Source: Arion vulgaris
Lineage: Eukaryota > Mollusca > Gastropoda > Stylommatophora > Arionidae
Length of the DNA: 64,000 nt
Reading direction: 5' to 3'
Assembly (NCBI GenBank): GCA_020796225.1
Contig: CM036767.1
Coordinates: forward strand, 10,465,927 to 10,529,926
The notes under the pieces are model-generated. The model did not search any database and was not told where the DNA came from. It was given only the letters and a program-made list of their open reading frames with translations. Positions 31,385 to 41,789 of this stretch are shown here, one piece after another (the first letter of the stretch is position 1; each line of letters opens with the position of its first letter). Position numbers and translations under genes: made by a program.

Positions 31385-31985
31385 CCAGAGCCAGATATAA
31401 AATTATGGGCCTTAGGACTCAGGTAAAAATTATGGGAAATCAGACCACAACTACACTACGTGACCTCGCATTCCAGTATTGGTGTATATAGACGAATTCA
31501 TGTTTTTTGTGTGGTTTTTCCGATCCAGAAGCACTTGAGCTGAAAGCTCTTCGCTCGGTGTCATGGACATCGTAACCCTTCGGCTCGGTGCCACGAACAC
31601 CGTAAATCTGGGAACCTGTAGCTTTTCTGCCAGTCCGCGGAGTTGAACCCGCACTTACAGAGGACTAGTCACCCGTAGTCCAACGCGCTACGAACACGCT
31701 GGGAACGCGGGCACGAATTCATGTTAAAATCAACATAAAATGCTAAATCGAAGTTATATTATACAACAAGTTAAGCTTAACAATAAGGAATTCATGAATA
31801 TTTTTCACCAATAAATAACTATAGACTCACAGAATTGAGTAAAATTGCAAAAAAGCTTGCAGTGTTCTATCAAACATCTATATTTTCCGGCCCCTTTTTG
31901 ATCTACGTCAGGAACCCCAGTTAGTTGTCTGGCCTAGTTATCTAGAGTTGGCTGTGGTTATACCCCCAACAACAGTTGTTTGTGA
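31385..31985 (+). repeat. D1 dispersed repeat, longest copy
   Basis: GGACTCAGGTAAAAATTATG, GACCACAACTACACTACGTG, GGTGTATATAGACGAATTCA, then after the SINE-1 insert TTAAAATCAACATAAAATGC, AATAAATAACTATAGACTC and AGAGTTGGCTGTGG. Collinear with 48485-49205. Confidence 0.8.
31505..31712 (-). repeat. SINE-1, exact 13-bp TSD
   Basis: Flanked by ACGAATTCATGTT at 31492-31504 and 31713-31725. T-rich left end, CGATCCAGAAGCACTTGAGC, then the head at the right. Defines SINE-1 as about 208 bp including the A tail. Confidence 0.95.
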
Positions 31986-32133
31986 AGTTATGATAAAAAC
32001 AGTTGACATTGAGATGTAACAATTATATGGTGGGGTTTTTTAGACTGTCATTACTGTCTGTTATACCGCCTTTTAGGGCGATCCGTACAAGGAAAGGGAG
32101 GTACACGTATAACGGTATAAGAGGAACATATAT

Positions 32134-32240
32134 AGATGCGTGTGTACGTGTTTGTGTACGTGTTTGTGTGTGTGTGCGTGCGTGCGTGTGTGTGTGGTGG
32201 GTGCGTGTGTGTGCATGTGTGGGTGCGTGTGTGTCTAGGA
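32134..32240 (+). repeat. (TG)n / CGTG microsatellite
   Basis: Runs of GTGTACGTGTTTGTG and GTGCGTGCGTGTG; Val/Cys/Arg- and Thr/His-rich frames are artefacts. Confidence 0.9.
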
Positions 32241-32319
32241 GGATTATAGCCCCTGATAGAAGAAATAGAACGTGTTCGCGACACCTGGTATTGTAAGGTC
32301 GTGATATCTGTTACAGGGC

Positions 32320-32445
32320 TCCGCCCGCGCGTTGCCGGGGCTCGCAAAGGAGGCAAAGAACAGTACCACTGCGATCTACAAAGAGGTGTCGTAAGAGGCG
32401 ACTGAGGTAGGGGTCTAGGGAAGCTACCCTAGTAAATCATTCGTT
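32320..32445 (+). repeat. retroposon B, 5' half
   Basis: GCGTTGCCGGGGCTCGCAAA, GAACAGTACCACTGCGATC, GTGTCGTAAGAGGCGACTGA, GGGAAGCTACCCTAGTAAAT. Confidence 0.85.
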
Positions 32446-32452
32446 CGCTTGA

Positions 32453-32592
32453 AATATTGTCTATATATTCAATGTTGTCTCTTGTATCGCTCGTGTGGTA
32501 CCAGGGACACTAAGTAATATTCAGTTGTCTCTGTATCGCTCGTGTGCGACCAGCAAAGTAATATTCAATGTTGTCTCTTGTATCGCTCGTGT
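32453..32592 (+). repeat. tandem, about 62 bp, 2-3 units
   Basis: AATATTCAATGTTGTCTCTT + GTATCGCTCGTGTGG three times, with ACCAGGGACACTAAGT spacers; it leads directly into the next B copy. Confidence 0.8.
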
Positions 32593-32692
32593 GGTGCCGG
32601 GGCCAGCGAGGGAAGCAAAGAATAGTACCACTGCCACATACAATGCATGTCGTTAGAGGCGACTAATATAGACACTAGGGATGTTACGGTAC
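32588..32692 (+). repeat. retroposon B, 5' half
   Basis: GTGTGGTGCCGGGGCCAGC, AAGAATAGTACCACTGCC, ATGTCGTTAGAGGCGACTA. It ends at the TSD of retroposon A. Confidence 0.85.
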
Positions 32693-32702
32693 GTAGTGCC
32701 AG

Positions 32703-32950
32703 TCTTCTTTGCGTTCGTTCTTTACGACCAATTTTAATCACGCTTTGTGATATGTTTGATCTTTGCCAAGAACGTGTATACGTTGCACATTGGTTTGTAG
32801 GCCCCTAAACGCAAAGACTTCTACACGTTTAGGACATGTGCATCCGATTTCATCCAAACCTCCCTTAGTCGCCTCTTACGACATGCGTGGCAGATAACAG
32901 TGGTTCTATTCTTTACACCCCAAATTTGGGCCTCGGTAACCACTCGGGCG
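32703..32950 (-). repeat. retroposon A, exact 10-bp TSD
   Basis: Flanked by GTAGTGCCAG at 32693-32702 and 32951-32960, the second being the start of a B copy's middle. TCTTCTTTGCGTTCG at left, GGTAACCACTCGGGCG at right. A 248-bp complete unit. Confidence 0.95.
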
Positions 32951-32960
32951 GTAGTGCCAG

Positions 32961-33123
32961 TTAGGCGCCTACAAGTAGGCAAGCACATTCGATTTCTGCT
33001 GTGCTTTTATTTACTAGGTAGCTTCCTAGGTCCTATATCTGTCGCTTCTTACGATATGCCTTGTTGGTCGCAGTGTTACTATTCTTTGCTTCCCTTGCGG
33101 CCCCGGCACCACACGGGCGGGAG
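32961..33123 (-). repeat. retroposon B
   Basis: TTAGGCGCCTACAAGTAGGC, TTTATTTACTAGGTAGCTTC, TTACGATATGCCTTG and GGCCCCGGCACCACACGGG. The short frame through it is repeat translation. Confidence 0.85.
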
Positions 33124-33139
33124 GTAAACTAAATACTAA

Positions 33140-33236
33140 GCTTTGGGGAAACCTGACAGACCTGAAGCTTACTGACCAGTTTGTGGTCCACAGTAAACTA
33201 AGCGCATGACCAGAGATCGCTGAAGAAGAAGAAGTT
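33140..33236 (+). mobile_element. LINE 3' UTR fragment with GAA tail
   Basis: AAACCTGACAGACCTGAAGC, CCAGTTTGTGGTCCACAGTA, AACTAAGCGCATGACCAG, then GAAGAAGAAG. It matches the reverse of 41800-41880, which is contiguous with LINE coding sequence, so this LINE family has a GAA-repeat tail. Confidence 0.78.
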
Positions 33237-33242
33237 TTGCCT

Positions 33243-33476
33243 TGCAGCGTCAGGATATGGTTACAGGGCTTTCGCGTGCACTTCTTACGTGATTTTCACT
33301 GCTTCTTTTATTTCTGTTGTCCTTGCCTTGTATCCACTTTATCCAAGTAGCATTGCTATTTAAGGCACACTGTCTGTTGGTAATCTGCTTATTTAGCCGA
33401 ACCATTTAATTTGTTGTTTCTTGATGAAGTCTAGTACTGATGTTGCACTCACTTTTTTTCCCTTCTTCTTCTTCTT
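33243..33476 (-). mobile_element. LINE remnant left of a minisatellite
   Basis: TTGTCCTTGCCTTGTATCCA, GTAATCTGCTTATTTAGCCG, AACCATTTAATTTGTTGTTT and CTTGATGAAGTCTAGTACTG are the reverse of 55085-55200. Dead copy. Confidence 0.82.
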
Positions 33477-33735
33477 TTGTCGTCACACTGCTACCGGTTG
33501 TTGCCCAGTGTCGTCACACTGCTACCGGTTGTTGCCCAGTGTCGTCACACTGCTACCAGGTTGTTGCCCAGTGTCGTCACACTGCTACCAGGTTGTTGCC
33601 CAGTGTCGTCACACTGCTACCGGGTTGTTGCCCAGTGTCGTCACACTGCTACCGGGTTGTTGCCCAGTGTCGTCACACTGTTACCGGGTTGTTGCCCAGT
33701 GTCGTCACACTGCTACCGGGTTGTTGCCCAGGTGT
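33477..33735. repeat. minisatellite of about 32 bp, second locus (8 units)
   Basis: Unit GTCGTCACACTGCTACCGGG + TTGTTGCCCAGT, same family as 12243-12670 with the same right flank. It lies between two pieces of antisense LINE. Confidence 0.95.
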
Positions 33736-34010
33736 CGTGGTTTTTCTGTTTTTGTCTTGCGCTGTTCTGGTGGCTTGTGTGATTGTTTTTTTTTGCTCTT
33801 TCACAGCAAAGATAACAATTTGTTTTCCTGATGTCTTCATTTCTAAACCGGTCTCTTCTTGATACTCCCAGCATTCTACGTAGACACTTCATCTCTGTCG
33901 TGACTAGTTTCTCTTCTTGATGCTCCCAGCATTCTACGTAGACACTTCATCTCTGTCGTGACTAGTTTCCTTCTTGATACCCCAGCATCAGCGTCCAGAT
34001 TTGGCACTGT
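33736..34010 (-). mobile_element. LINE remnant with internal 57-bp tandem
   Basis: The phrase CTCCCAGCATTCTACGTAGA + CACTTCATCTCTGTCGTGAC occurs at 33867 and 33924, with part of a third at 33977. In reverse it encodes LVTTEMKCLRRMLG, the segment seen at 9465-9520. Upstream is AGACCGGTTTAGAAATGAAG in reverse (NRFRNEDI-type). Confidence 0.85.
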
Positions 34011-34184
34011 CAGCATAATTTCGGCCAAAGATTGAGTTGCACAAAGCTATTTTTGTGTTCATGGTGACATGTTTGCATATTAAAATTGGTGCCGTTTGTC
34101 TTTTTATTGTGATTTTATTTGTTGTATTACATCTTTGTTGGTTGTCGTTAGTTTTTTTCTACTTATTTGTCTATCTACTTAACA

Positions 34185-34635
34185 TTACCTGTACACAAAG
34201 GTTACCTGTACACAAAGGTTACCTGTACACAAAGGTTACCTGTACACAAAGATTACCTTACACAACAACTACATGTACACTAAATGTTACCTGTACACAT
34301 AGATTACATGTACACAAAGATACATGTACACAAATATTACCTGTGCACAAAAATTACCTGTACACAAAGGTTAACTGTGCACAAATATTACCTGTATACA
34401 AAGGTTACCTGTACACATAGATTACCTGTACATAAAGATTACGTGTACACAAAGATTACCTTACATAACGACTACCGGTACAGTAAATGTTACATGTACA
34501 CAAAGATTACCTGTACACAAGGATTACCTGTACACAAAAATTACCTGTACACAAAAATTATCTGTACACAAAAATTACCTGTACACAAGGATTACCTTCA
34601 CTTAAGATTACCTTCACTTAAGATTACCATCACCT
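34185..34635. repeat. 17-bp minisatellite
   Basis: About 25 units of TTACCTGTACACAAAGA with variants (TGTGCACAAATA, TTCACTTAAGA). The unit contains the palindrome TGTACA. The following 34636-35499 holds no recognised feature apart from a short direct repeat ACCCGGTTCACCGAA (34688, 34715). Confidence 0.94.
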
Positions 34636-35499
34636 AACAAATTATCATTTCTGCAAAGGTCTGCTACTTCGTGAAAAACTTGAACCTGGTTCACCGAACG
34701 AAAGAACCAATTTAACCCGGTTCACCGAATAAGAGAACCAATCTTCTAGGGATGAGTAACTCTTGTTAATAAGTGCCAGCGGCAAACTATCACCTCTTCA
34801 GTTGATTTCTTCTGACTTTGCAAACATCAAGGAGCGTTTCTTCCACATCCCTATCATTATACTCCTGTAAGATCAATAGATGGGAGTTGCCCTACCCATA
34901 CTCTATTTTTTATGAGTATATAAGTTATTACAAATAGTTTCTCTTACAATTACAATATATCATTGATTACTTCTTACATTCAGACTGCTGTTACATTCTT
35001 CTGACAGCACTCTTCCAGTCTATAATTGTCAAAATATATGCATGCTATTATTATTAAACGCCCTCGTTATACCTTCGTCTGTAATTTGCTCGTTGTTTGA
35101 GTTCAAAGAAGATATCGATATAAACTATGTAATACGAAAGACGATACTAGAGATCTTATTAACAGATATATGAACACTCTCATATTTCGCTTGCAATCTT
35201 GCCCGAGGGGGGGATTATTATATGTCTGATTCTCTCGCCACTGTTTCAATTAAAGTGAGCTTGTGGTGCCCTGCAGAGTTCCTGAGTATTGATTTTCGTG
35301 ACTGGAAAGAAACAGGAAACATATACACGCCCCCTGATACAAAGTATTGTATTTTCTATACTTACATGCATCAGAGATCACTACTTCAGCGATTCTCAAA
35401 TTTTAAGGGTATGGGTACCTAGAAAAAGTTTCTCGTTTTCTGATGTTGCAATGATCAGAAAGGTTGTTGTTTATTAAATCGAATATAAAAAAAATAATA

Positions 35500-35940
35500 T
35501 GTGGCCATAGATTAGTTGCTCGTCTCTCGTTCTAAAAGTACTTGGTTCGCTCCCTCAAAGAGTCATCTGGATATTTTTTCAGAGATCCCAGATCTCAGTG
35601 TAGGTGAGATCGAGCTCCTAGTCCTATAGTAGACGAATGATAAAATGTAGGTCCCGTGTTCGTTGAGCACGGAAAAGAACACTTGGCGGATAAAAATCGA
35701 GACGAGCAGATTGGAAAGCCGCTGTCTGGGCAAAATTCATCAGAAAAGATTAAAAATAAAATTCCTACATAAATATCTTCACCATCTTCAAAATTACATC
35801 GGGACCCTCGTCGGTGCTACGGAGTTTGTGCACTGCAGCTAAGATCTTCCTGTGTAAGAAAGAGATGAGAGCACACATGGTTACTCACCGAAGTGCAATG
35901 ATGATAATCCTATGAAACCAACCAATCAATTAACTTAAGA
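35500..35940 (+). repeat. SINE-3, near full length
   Basis: TTGGTTCGCTCCCTCAAAG (B-box-like), CCCAGATCTCAGTGTAGGTG, GTGCTACGGAGTTTGTGCAC, AAGAAAGAGATGAGAGCACA, tail CAACCAATCAATTAA. The same elements in reverse order occur at 53500-54300. Confidence 0.8.
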
Positions 35941-35944
35941 AACT

Positions 35945-36189
35945 CTTCTTCTTCTTCTTTGCGTTCGTTCTTTTACGATCTTTGTGAAATGTTTGATATT
36001 TGCCAAGAACATGTATACGTTGCACATTGGTTTGGTAGGACCCTAAACACATAGACTTCTACACGTTTAGGACATGTCCATTCGATCTCAGCCAAAACCT
36101 TCTTAGTCGCCTCTTACGACATGCGTGGCAGGTAACAGTGGTTCTATTCTTTACACCCTCAAATTTGGGCCCCGGTAACAACTCGGGCG
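35945..36189 (-). repeat. retroposon A, 12-bp TSD
   Basis: Flanked by ACTTAAGAAACT (35933-35944) and ACTTGAGAAACT (36190-36201), 11/12. CTTCTTCTTCTTTGCGTTCG at left, GTAACAACTCGGGC at right. Confidence 0.93.
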
Positions 36190-36204
36190 ACTTGAGAAAC
36201 TAAA

Positions 36205-36800
36205 AGCTGCAGATATCATGGAAGTGATAGGAAAATAGGTGTCACAATACTAAGAGGATTCATCAACCGGTGTCTGCGCAGAATTGAGGGGCTAAGATGG
36301 TATGATAGGGTTACAAATGAGGAACTTATGGGGAGAACTAAAAGGGTAGAGGGACTAAGATGGTATGATAGGGTCACAAATGAGGAACTTATGGAGAGAA
36401 CTAAAAAAATAGAGGGACTAAGATGGTATGATAGGGTCACAAATGAGGAACTTATGGAGAGAACTAAAAAAATAGAGGTACTAAGATGGTATGATAGGGT
36501 CACAAATGAGGAACTTATGGAGAGAACAAGACAGATTCTAGTGAATGAACAGGTTAAAAAAGACGCTGGCGTTGGATAGGACACACTTTGCGAAAACCGG
36601 AGGGGAATATAACAAGAAGGGTCATTTCCTAGAACCCGCAGGGACAGCGAAAGAAGGGGAGGCTGAGAAATACATGGAGACGAGATTTGGAGGCGGAGAT
36701 CAACAATATAAAGAAGAGCTGGAGGGAGCTGCAGGAGTTAGCTAGAGATAGGAAGACTTGGCATGAGTTGGTTGAGGGCCTATGCCTCATTCCGGGTTCA

Positions 36801-36835
<35 letters not shown>
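36205..36835 (+). mobile_element. LINE C-terminal remnant with 63-bp tandem and (GA)n tail
   Basis: Starts in RRIEGLRWYDRVTNEELM-type coding, which is tandemly repeated about four times (36287-36530, unit 63 bp, 21 codons; GLRWYDRVTNEELMERTK). It then continues as RQILVNEQVKK, the decayed RxRRNTWR-like part, and WHELVEGLCL-like codons, ending in a (GA)n run (36806-36835). Collinear with 57535-57900. Frameshifts make it non-functional. Confidence 0.9.
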
Positions 36836-36838
<3 letters not shown>

Positions 36839-37019
36839 CTAAGAGCATGCATATACCGAGTGATAACGCATGGGTCTGAAGCATATACATTTAACACGGC
36901 AGTGTAAAAACATATATGAATTTTGAATATAAGTGTTACATAAGAGTTATGCATATATCATGAACAGAAAATATAACAAATATATTTTTTAAAACTCAAA
37001 GAGAACCAGCTGATTCTAC

Positions 37020-37275
37020 AAATAAGAAAGAGAAAATTGAAGCATTTTGCACATATAAAAAGACACGAAGGGTTGGGGAAGAACCCTATGGAAGGAGGCA
37101 TCCCAGTAAAGAGGAAAAGAGGAAGACCACGGACAAGATGGATTCAGGATGTAACTGATGATTTGAGCATGACAGCTGCAGAGGAGGGCATCTGACCTTG
37201 AGAGAGAGAAATTCCTAAGGATTGCTAGAGTGGCAAAAGTTCTGCTCAGGACAAACTATTTGATGATGATATTTA
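37020..37275 (+). mobile_element. LINE C-terminal remnant
   Basis: AAAGACACGAAGGGTTGGGG, GGAAGGAGGCATCCCAGTAA, AAGAGGAAGACCACGGACAA, GATGATGATA tail. Sense-strand relative of the 27598-27855 copy (GGIPxKRxRGRPRxRWIQ), with frameshifts and stops. Confidence 0.8.
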
Positions 37276-37309
37276 TTCCTATGTTCAACTTCATGTTCAA
37301 CAGTGGTGC

Positions 37310-37535
37310 ATAGAATAGAACCACTGTTACCTGCCACGCATGTCGTAAGAGGTGACTAAGGAGGTTTGACTGAAATCGGATGCACGTGTCCTAAACGTGT
37401 GGAAGTCTATGCATTTAGGGGCCTACTAAACCAATGTGCAACGTATACACGTTCTTGGCAAAGATCAAACATATCACAAAGAGTGATTAAAATTGGTCAT
37501 AAAGAACAAACGCAAAGAAGAACAAGAAAATATTG
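37310..37535 (+). repeat. retroposon A, 5'-truncated
   Basis: ATAGAACCACTGTTACCTGC, CATGTCGTAAGAGGTGACTA, AACGTATACACGTTCTTGGC, end CAAACGCAAAGAAGAACAAG. From 37536 to 37927 only AT-rich unassigned sequence. Confidence 0.85.
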
Positions 37536-37927
37536 ATATATTTTTAAACTAGTGTGCACATAATTTATCACTGCTATTTACTTTGTCTATCAACTTTTAC
37601 ATTTCTTGTTTGCTCTTTGCAAACAGCAATGTGTTATCTGTGTTCCTTAGATCGTTTATTATTCTTCCCTGATGTTATGCTCTGGCATTTCTTCAACTTG
37701 TTGGGAAAAGTAATTATGTTTATATGTTAAACAGAACTGACGTGTTTCTTACTTCTTGTTGTGAAATGTTGCTACGAGTTGTTTAGTTTTGATGTTAGAT
37801 TCTTCTTGTAAAACAGGCTCAATTAAAAAGAAGAAAATTTAAGTTTCGGTGAGGTATGCCTCTCGCTTCACACTCGCGGTGTGGAGTGGTCGTGGAAGAC
37901 CCTAATAGGGATCTGTCCAGGTTCTTT

Positions 37928-38174
37928 TTTTTTTTTTTCCTTTTTCCCCGAAGGATTGACTTCATTGCACCGGGTTTTACCCCATACGGCTCGGTCCCTC
38001 TCCGCAGAAATGGCACACCACCTGCCGAGAGTATTGCACAAATCACGAACTCCGTAGCTGCAACAACAATCCTAGAGGTTTCTGGAAAAAAATTGCACTA
38101 TTGAACAGAATGGCGTGATCAAGACTCGAACCTACGACCTTCCAGTCACAAGGCAAAGGGCTAAACCACAGAGA
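37928..38174 (-). repeat. SINE-2, exact 12-bp TSD
   Basis: Flanked by TCCAGGTTCTTT at 37916-37927 and 38175-38186. T-tract at the left (A tail on minus), CCATACGGCTCGGTCCCTC, CACGAACTCCGTAGCTGC, AGACTCGAACCTACGACC (B box complement), GGGCTAAACCACAGAGA (A box complement). Confidence 0.94.
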
Positions 38175-38534
38175 TCCAGGTTCTTTATGTGAAGCAAGGA
38201 CTGGGCCTGCCTTACAAAATGATAATAAATATTTTGTTTTAAATTTATTTTATTTAACATTAATTTATTGTGCCTCTATCCATAAACTTAATCAAGCAAA
38301 ACTGTTCTTTGTTGAATAGTAATAGGATAATTAGTAAGCTTCGTAGCGGGCAATGCTATGATGTTGGACATTCTTGCAGTATGTGTCTCTATCATCTTGC
38401 TGGTGCCACATGTGCATATGTCAGTAGGGCTTATTTTAAATTTGTTAATCTCTAATATGTCGTGTAATACTAACTCCATCGTGTGAAGATTTTCATAAAT
38501 AGAAACTTCTGGGGACGCGGCAGCTAAATGTATT

Positions 38535-38739
38535 ATTTTTTCCCGATCCAGAAGCCCTTGAGCTTTCAGCTCTTCGGCTTGATGCCATGGATATCGTAGC
38601 CCTTCGGTTCGGTGCCACGAACACCGTAAATCTGGAGAACATGTGCTTTTCTGCCAGTTCGCGGAGTTGAACTGCACTCACAGGGGGGCTTATCACCCGT
38701 CGTCTAACACACTAGGAAAACGCTGGGCAGGCGGGCACA
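38535..38739 (-). repeat. SINE-1, 9-bp TSD
   Basis: AAATGTATT at 38526-38534 and 38740-38748. Poly-T left end, CCGATCCAGAAGCCCTTGAG, head at right. From 38187 to 38525 no feature is seen. Confidence 0.92.
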
Positions 38740-38867
38740 AAATGTATTTAATAGTGGGTACACGGTAATGCAAAGTTTGGGAACAGCTATTACACTATTG
38801 AAGGGTTGGCATGTTCACGGTCATCAGCATTAAATTTCACCAATATCAACAGCTGAACCTGGAAGAA

Positions 38868-40470
38868 ATTGAACGAGTAAATGAAAGTTGAACATGGAGT
38901 GAGATGAAGGTTGAACATGTGAGTAGATGAACGGTTGAACATGTGAGTGAGATGAAAGTTGAACATGGAGTGAGATGAAAGGTTGAAAATGTGAGTGAGA
39001 TGAACGGTTGAACATGTGAGTGAGATGAAAAGTTGAACATGTGAGTGAGATGAAAGGTTGAAAATGTGAGTGAGATGAAGGTTGAATAAAGTTTAATGAA
39101 AGATTCAAATGAAAGGTTGAACATGAAAGGTTGAACAGAAAGGTTAACATGAGCACCTGGTGCGGGGCCGGAAGCAGAATAGTACTACTGCAACCTACAA
39201 TGATGTCCAGAGGCATATGTAGGCCTAGGATGCTACCTAGTGAATAAAGCAGCGCACAAGTGATGTGCTGGCCTACTGTGGCGCATAACTCGCACAACGT
39301 ACAATCGTTCTTAGCTCAGATCATACAATCACAGGGACATGTGGTTGATATAGAGCGTTGAAGAAGAAGAAGATGAGTTGATGAAGATTCAATGAAACGT
39401 TGAACTGTAAGTTGAACAAGAAAGGTTGAACATGAAAGGTTGAATTGAGTTGAAAAGAAAGGTTGAACATGAAAGGTTGAAATGGGTTGAAAGAAAGGTT
39501 GAACATGTGGTTGAAATGAAAGGTTGAACACTAGAAAGGTTGCATGTAGGTGAGACAAGAAAGGTTGAAATGAAAGTTGAACTATGAAAGGTTGAACATG
39601 AGTTGACATGAAAGGTTGAAATGAAAGGTTGAACTGAGGTGAGCATGAAAGGTTGAACATGAGTGAAATGAAAGGTTGAACATGAAGGTTGAAATGAAAG
39701 TGAGTAAATGAAAGGTTGAACATGAGTTGAAGAGTGAAATGAGGTTGAACAGAAAAGTTGAAATGAAAGGTTGAACATGAAGGTGAAAGAAAGGTTGAAC
39801 ATGTGAGTGAATAGAAAGGTTGACATGTAGTGAAGAGTTAGAAAGGTTGAACATGAAGGTGAAAATGAAAGTTGAACATAGTGAAGAAGGTTGAAATGAA
39901 AGGTTGAACAGTAGTGACAGAAAGGTTGAACATGAAGTGAAATGAAAGGTTGAACAGAAAGTGAAATGAAAGGTTGAACATGTGAGGTTGAAAGAAAGGT
40001 TGAACATGAAAGGTTGAATGAAGGTTGAACAAGAAGGTGAATGAAAGGTTGAACATGAGTGAAAGAAGGTTGACATGAAGTTGAAATGAAAGTTGAACAG
40101 AAGTTGAAATGAAAGGTTGAACATGAGTGAAGAAGGTTGAAAAGAGTGAAGAAAGGTTGAACATGAGTGAATGAAAGGTTGAACAGAAGTGAAAGAAAGT
40201 TGAACAGAAAGGTTGAACAAGAAGGTGAATGAAAGTTAAACATGAAAGGTTGAGATGAAAAGTTGAACATGAAAGGTTGAACAGAAAGGTTGAACATGAG
40301 TGAACAAAAGTTGAACAGTGAGTAGGAAAGAAGGTTTAAAATGAAAGAATTCAAAATGAAAGGTTGAACATGTAAGGTTAAACATGTGAGTGAAGTAGAA
40401 GGTTTAACTGATTGAATGAGGTAGAAAACAGTTGAACATGTTGAAGTTAAACGATAGTTAAACATGTAAG
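38868..40470. repeat. irregular GGTTGAACATGA minisatellite, 1.6 kb
   Basis: Core GAAAGGTTGAACATG joined to GTGAGTGAGATGA-type spacers. Unit length varies from about 14 to 31 bp, and the purine bias is strong (A/G on plus). Phe/Ser/Asn/His-rich minus-strand frames of up to 368 residues (FNLSF, HVQPF) are artefacts. It is interrupted by retroposon B at 39145-39372. Confidence 0.94.
39145..39372 (+). repeat. retroposon B inside the minisatellite
   Basis: AGCACCTGGTGCGGGGCCGG, AGTACTACTGCAACCTAC, GTAGGCCTAGGATGCTACC, TGATATAGAGCG, GAAGAAGAAG. Diverged with many small deletions. From 40471 to 40764 unassigned. Confidence 0.82.
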
Positions 40471-40764
40471 ATGAGTGACAGTTTGGTTGACACAATCTCC
40501 TGAAATCTGATGTTATTTAATGAGTGCGGGTAGAATGTAACACGATGAGGTTGTTGTTTTGTCTGGTTACTGACAAATTGCTTACGGCCACGTCAATCAA
40601 CAGCCGGGAACGTGATCTACTTCGCTGCTTGCCAGTTTGTGGGTAGCCCTCTGACACGTTGAAACCGTTTTGTGTTTAAAGATAATTTATTTGAAACGCG
40701 CAGTAGCTGCAGATGTAAGACGCAAACGTCTACTTAGTTACTCAGATCTAGGGTTGAACATTAG

Positions 40765-40956
40765 CGTGTTCGTAGCGCGGTGAACGACGGTGTGACAAGC
40801 CCTCTGTGAGTGCGGGTTTAATTCCGCGGGCTGGCATAAAAGCCACATGTTCTCCAGATTTACGGTGTTCGTGGCACCGAACCGAAGGGTTACGATGCTC
40901 ATGACACCGAGCCGAAGAGCTCAAAGCTCAAGTGCTTCTGAATCGAAAAAAAAAAA
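40765..40956 (+). repeat. SINE-1
   Basis: AGCGTGTTCGTAGCGCGG, GTGCGGGTTTAATTCCGCGG, TACGGTGTTCGTGGCACCGA, CAAGTGCTTCTGAATCG and an A tract (40947-40957). Confidence 0.9.
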
Positions 40957-40967
40957 TGTATAACATG

Positions 40968-41058
40968 GTAAGCTTCACGCAAAAATCAGTCAGAACACAA
41001 GGCGTCATGGATAACTCTGAATTCACAGCGGGCGATCGCAGAAGAAGAAGAAGAAGAT
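40968..41058 (+). repeat. F4 retroposon fragment
   Basis: CTTCACGCAAAAATCAGTCA, GGCGTCATGGATAACTCTG, AATTCACAGCGGGCGATCGC, then GAAGAAGAAGAAG: the tail end of F4. From 41059 to 41581 nothing recognised. Confidence 0.7.
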
Positions 41059-41581
41059 TATGAAATCTACACCTTGTTGACCCGCAAGAAGCAAAAGAAA
41101 ACTAAATTATGATTTGAAATTTAGGAATGTTTGACAGAGATGTCCTCATTTGTTCTGGGAACGAGCAGTCTTGACGTAGATATTCATCATTTACTGACAG
41201 ACCCATGTCATCGTTGGTAAACAAACATGGCAGAGTAATGGCTCCACATCGTTTGTAACTGGTCTGATGTCACTTTTCTAGGCAGGTCAGATCAAAATGA
41301 AGGTCGTGAGAACGTTTTTTGTTTACACTGGATATAAGCGATTGTCCACAAGTATGTTTGTTACGTGTTCCTGGCGCCGTCTGATGACAGTGACCGTTCA
41401 TGTCAGTTATAATATTAAAATCTGGTGTCAGTGAACTATTTGTTAGCCTCATTTCGTAACACAGGACGTTAGCATCCAGCAGAGGAATGTTAAGAATCTC
41501 ACGAACAACTTAAACGATTAATTAGTATGTTTTATTCTTTTAGTTTGTTCACACTCAGAGACAAGATTTATTTTGATGACT

Positions 41582-41760
41582 CGGGCTTCTTCTCCTTCTT
41601 CTTTTTCCTCTTCTTCTTGCTTTCGCCAGGTTTGAATTCATGCTCATTTAGTGTGACTCTTCTAATATTTGCCTGAAGGGATGCTTTTCTTTTATCAGTG
41701 ATTCAACCCCTTCCTTCCTCAATCCTCCGAGTCATTCAGATGAGCCTCACTTCGACTTCA
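41582..41760 (-). repeat. F4 retroposon, diverged
   Basis: CTTCTTCTTCTTGCTTTCGC, TTTGAATTCATGCTCA, TTTGCCTGAAGGGATGC and TTATCAGTG, with a long CTT-rich start. Confidence 0.6.
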
Positions 41761-41789
41761 GATGTAGCATCTCCCCCTCCCCCACCAAT

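Noticed and set aside
34636..35499. Promoter or gene in the AT-rich gap
   Set aside because: TATA-like and short frames are expected in AT-rich DNA; nothing is conserved or domain-like.
38830..40495. 368-residue minus-strand frame rich in Phe, Ser, Asn, His
   Set aside because: It is a translation of the GGTTGAACATGA array, which has irregular unit lengths and changes frame repeatedly.
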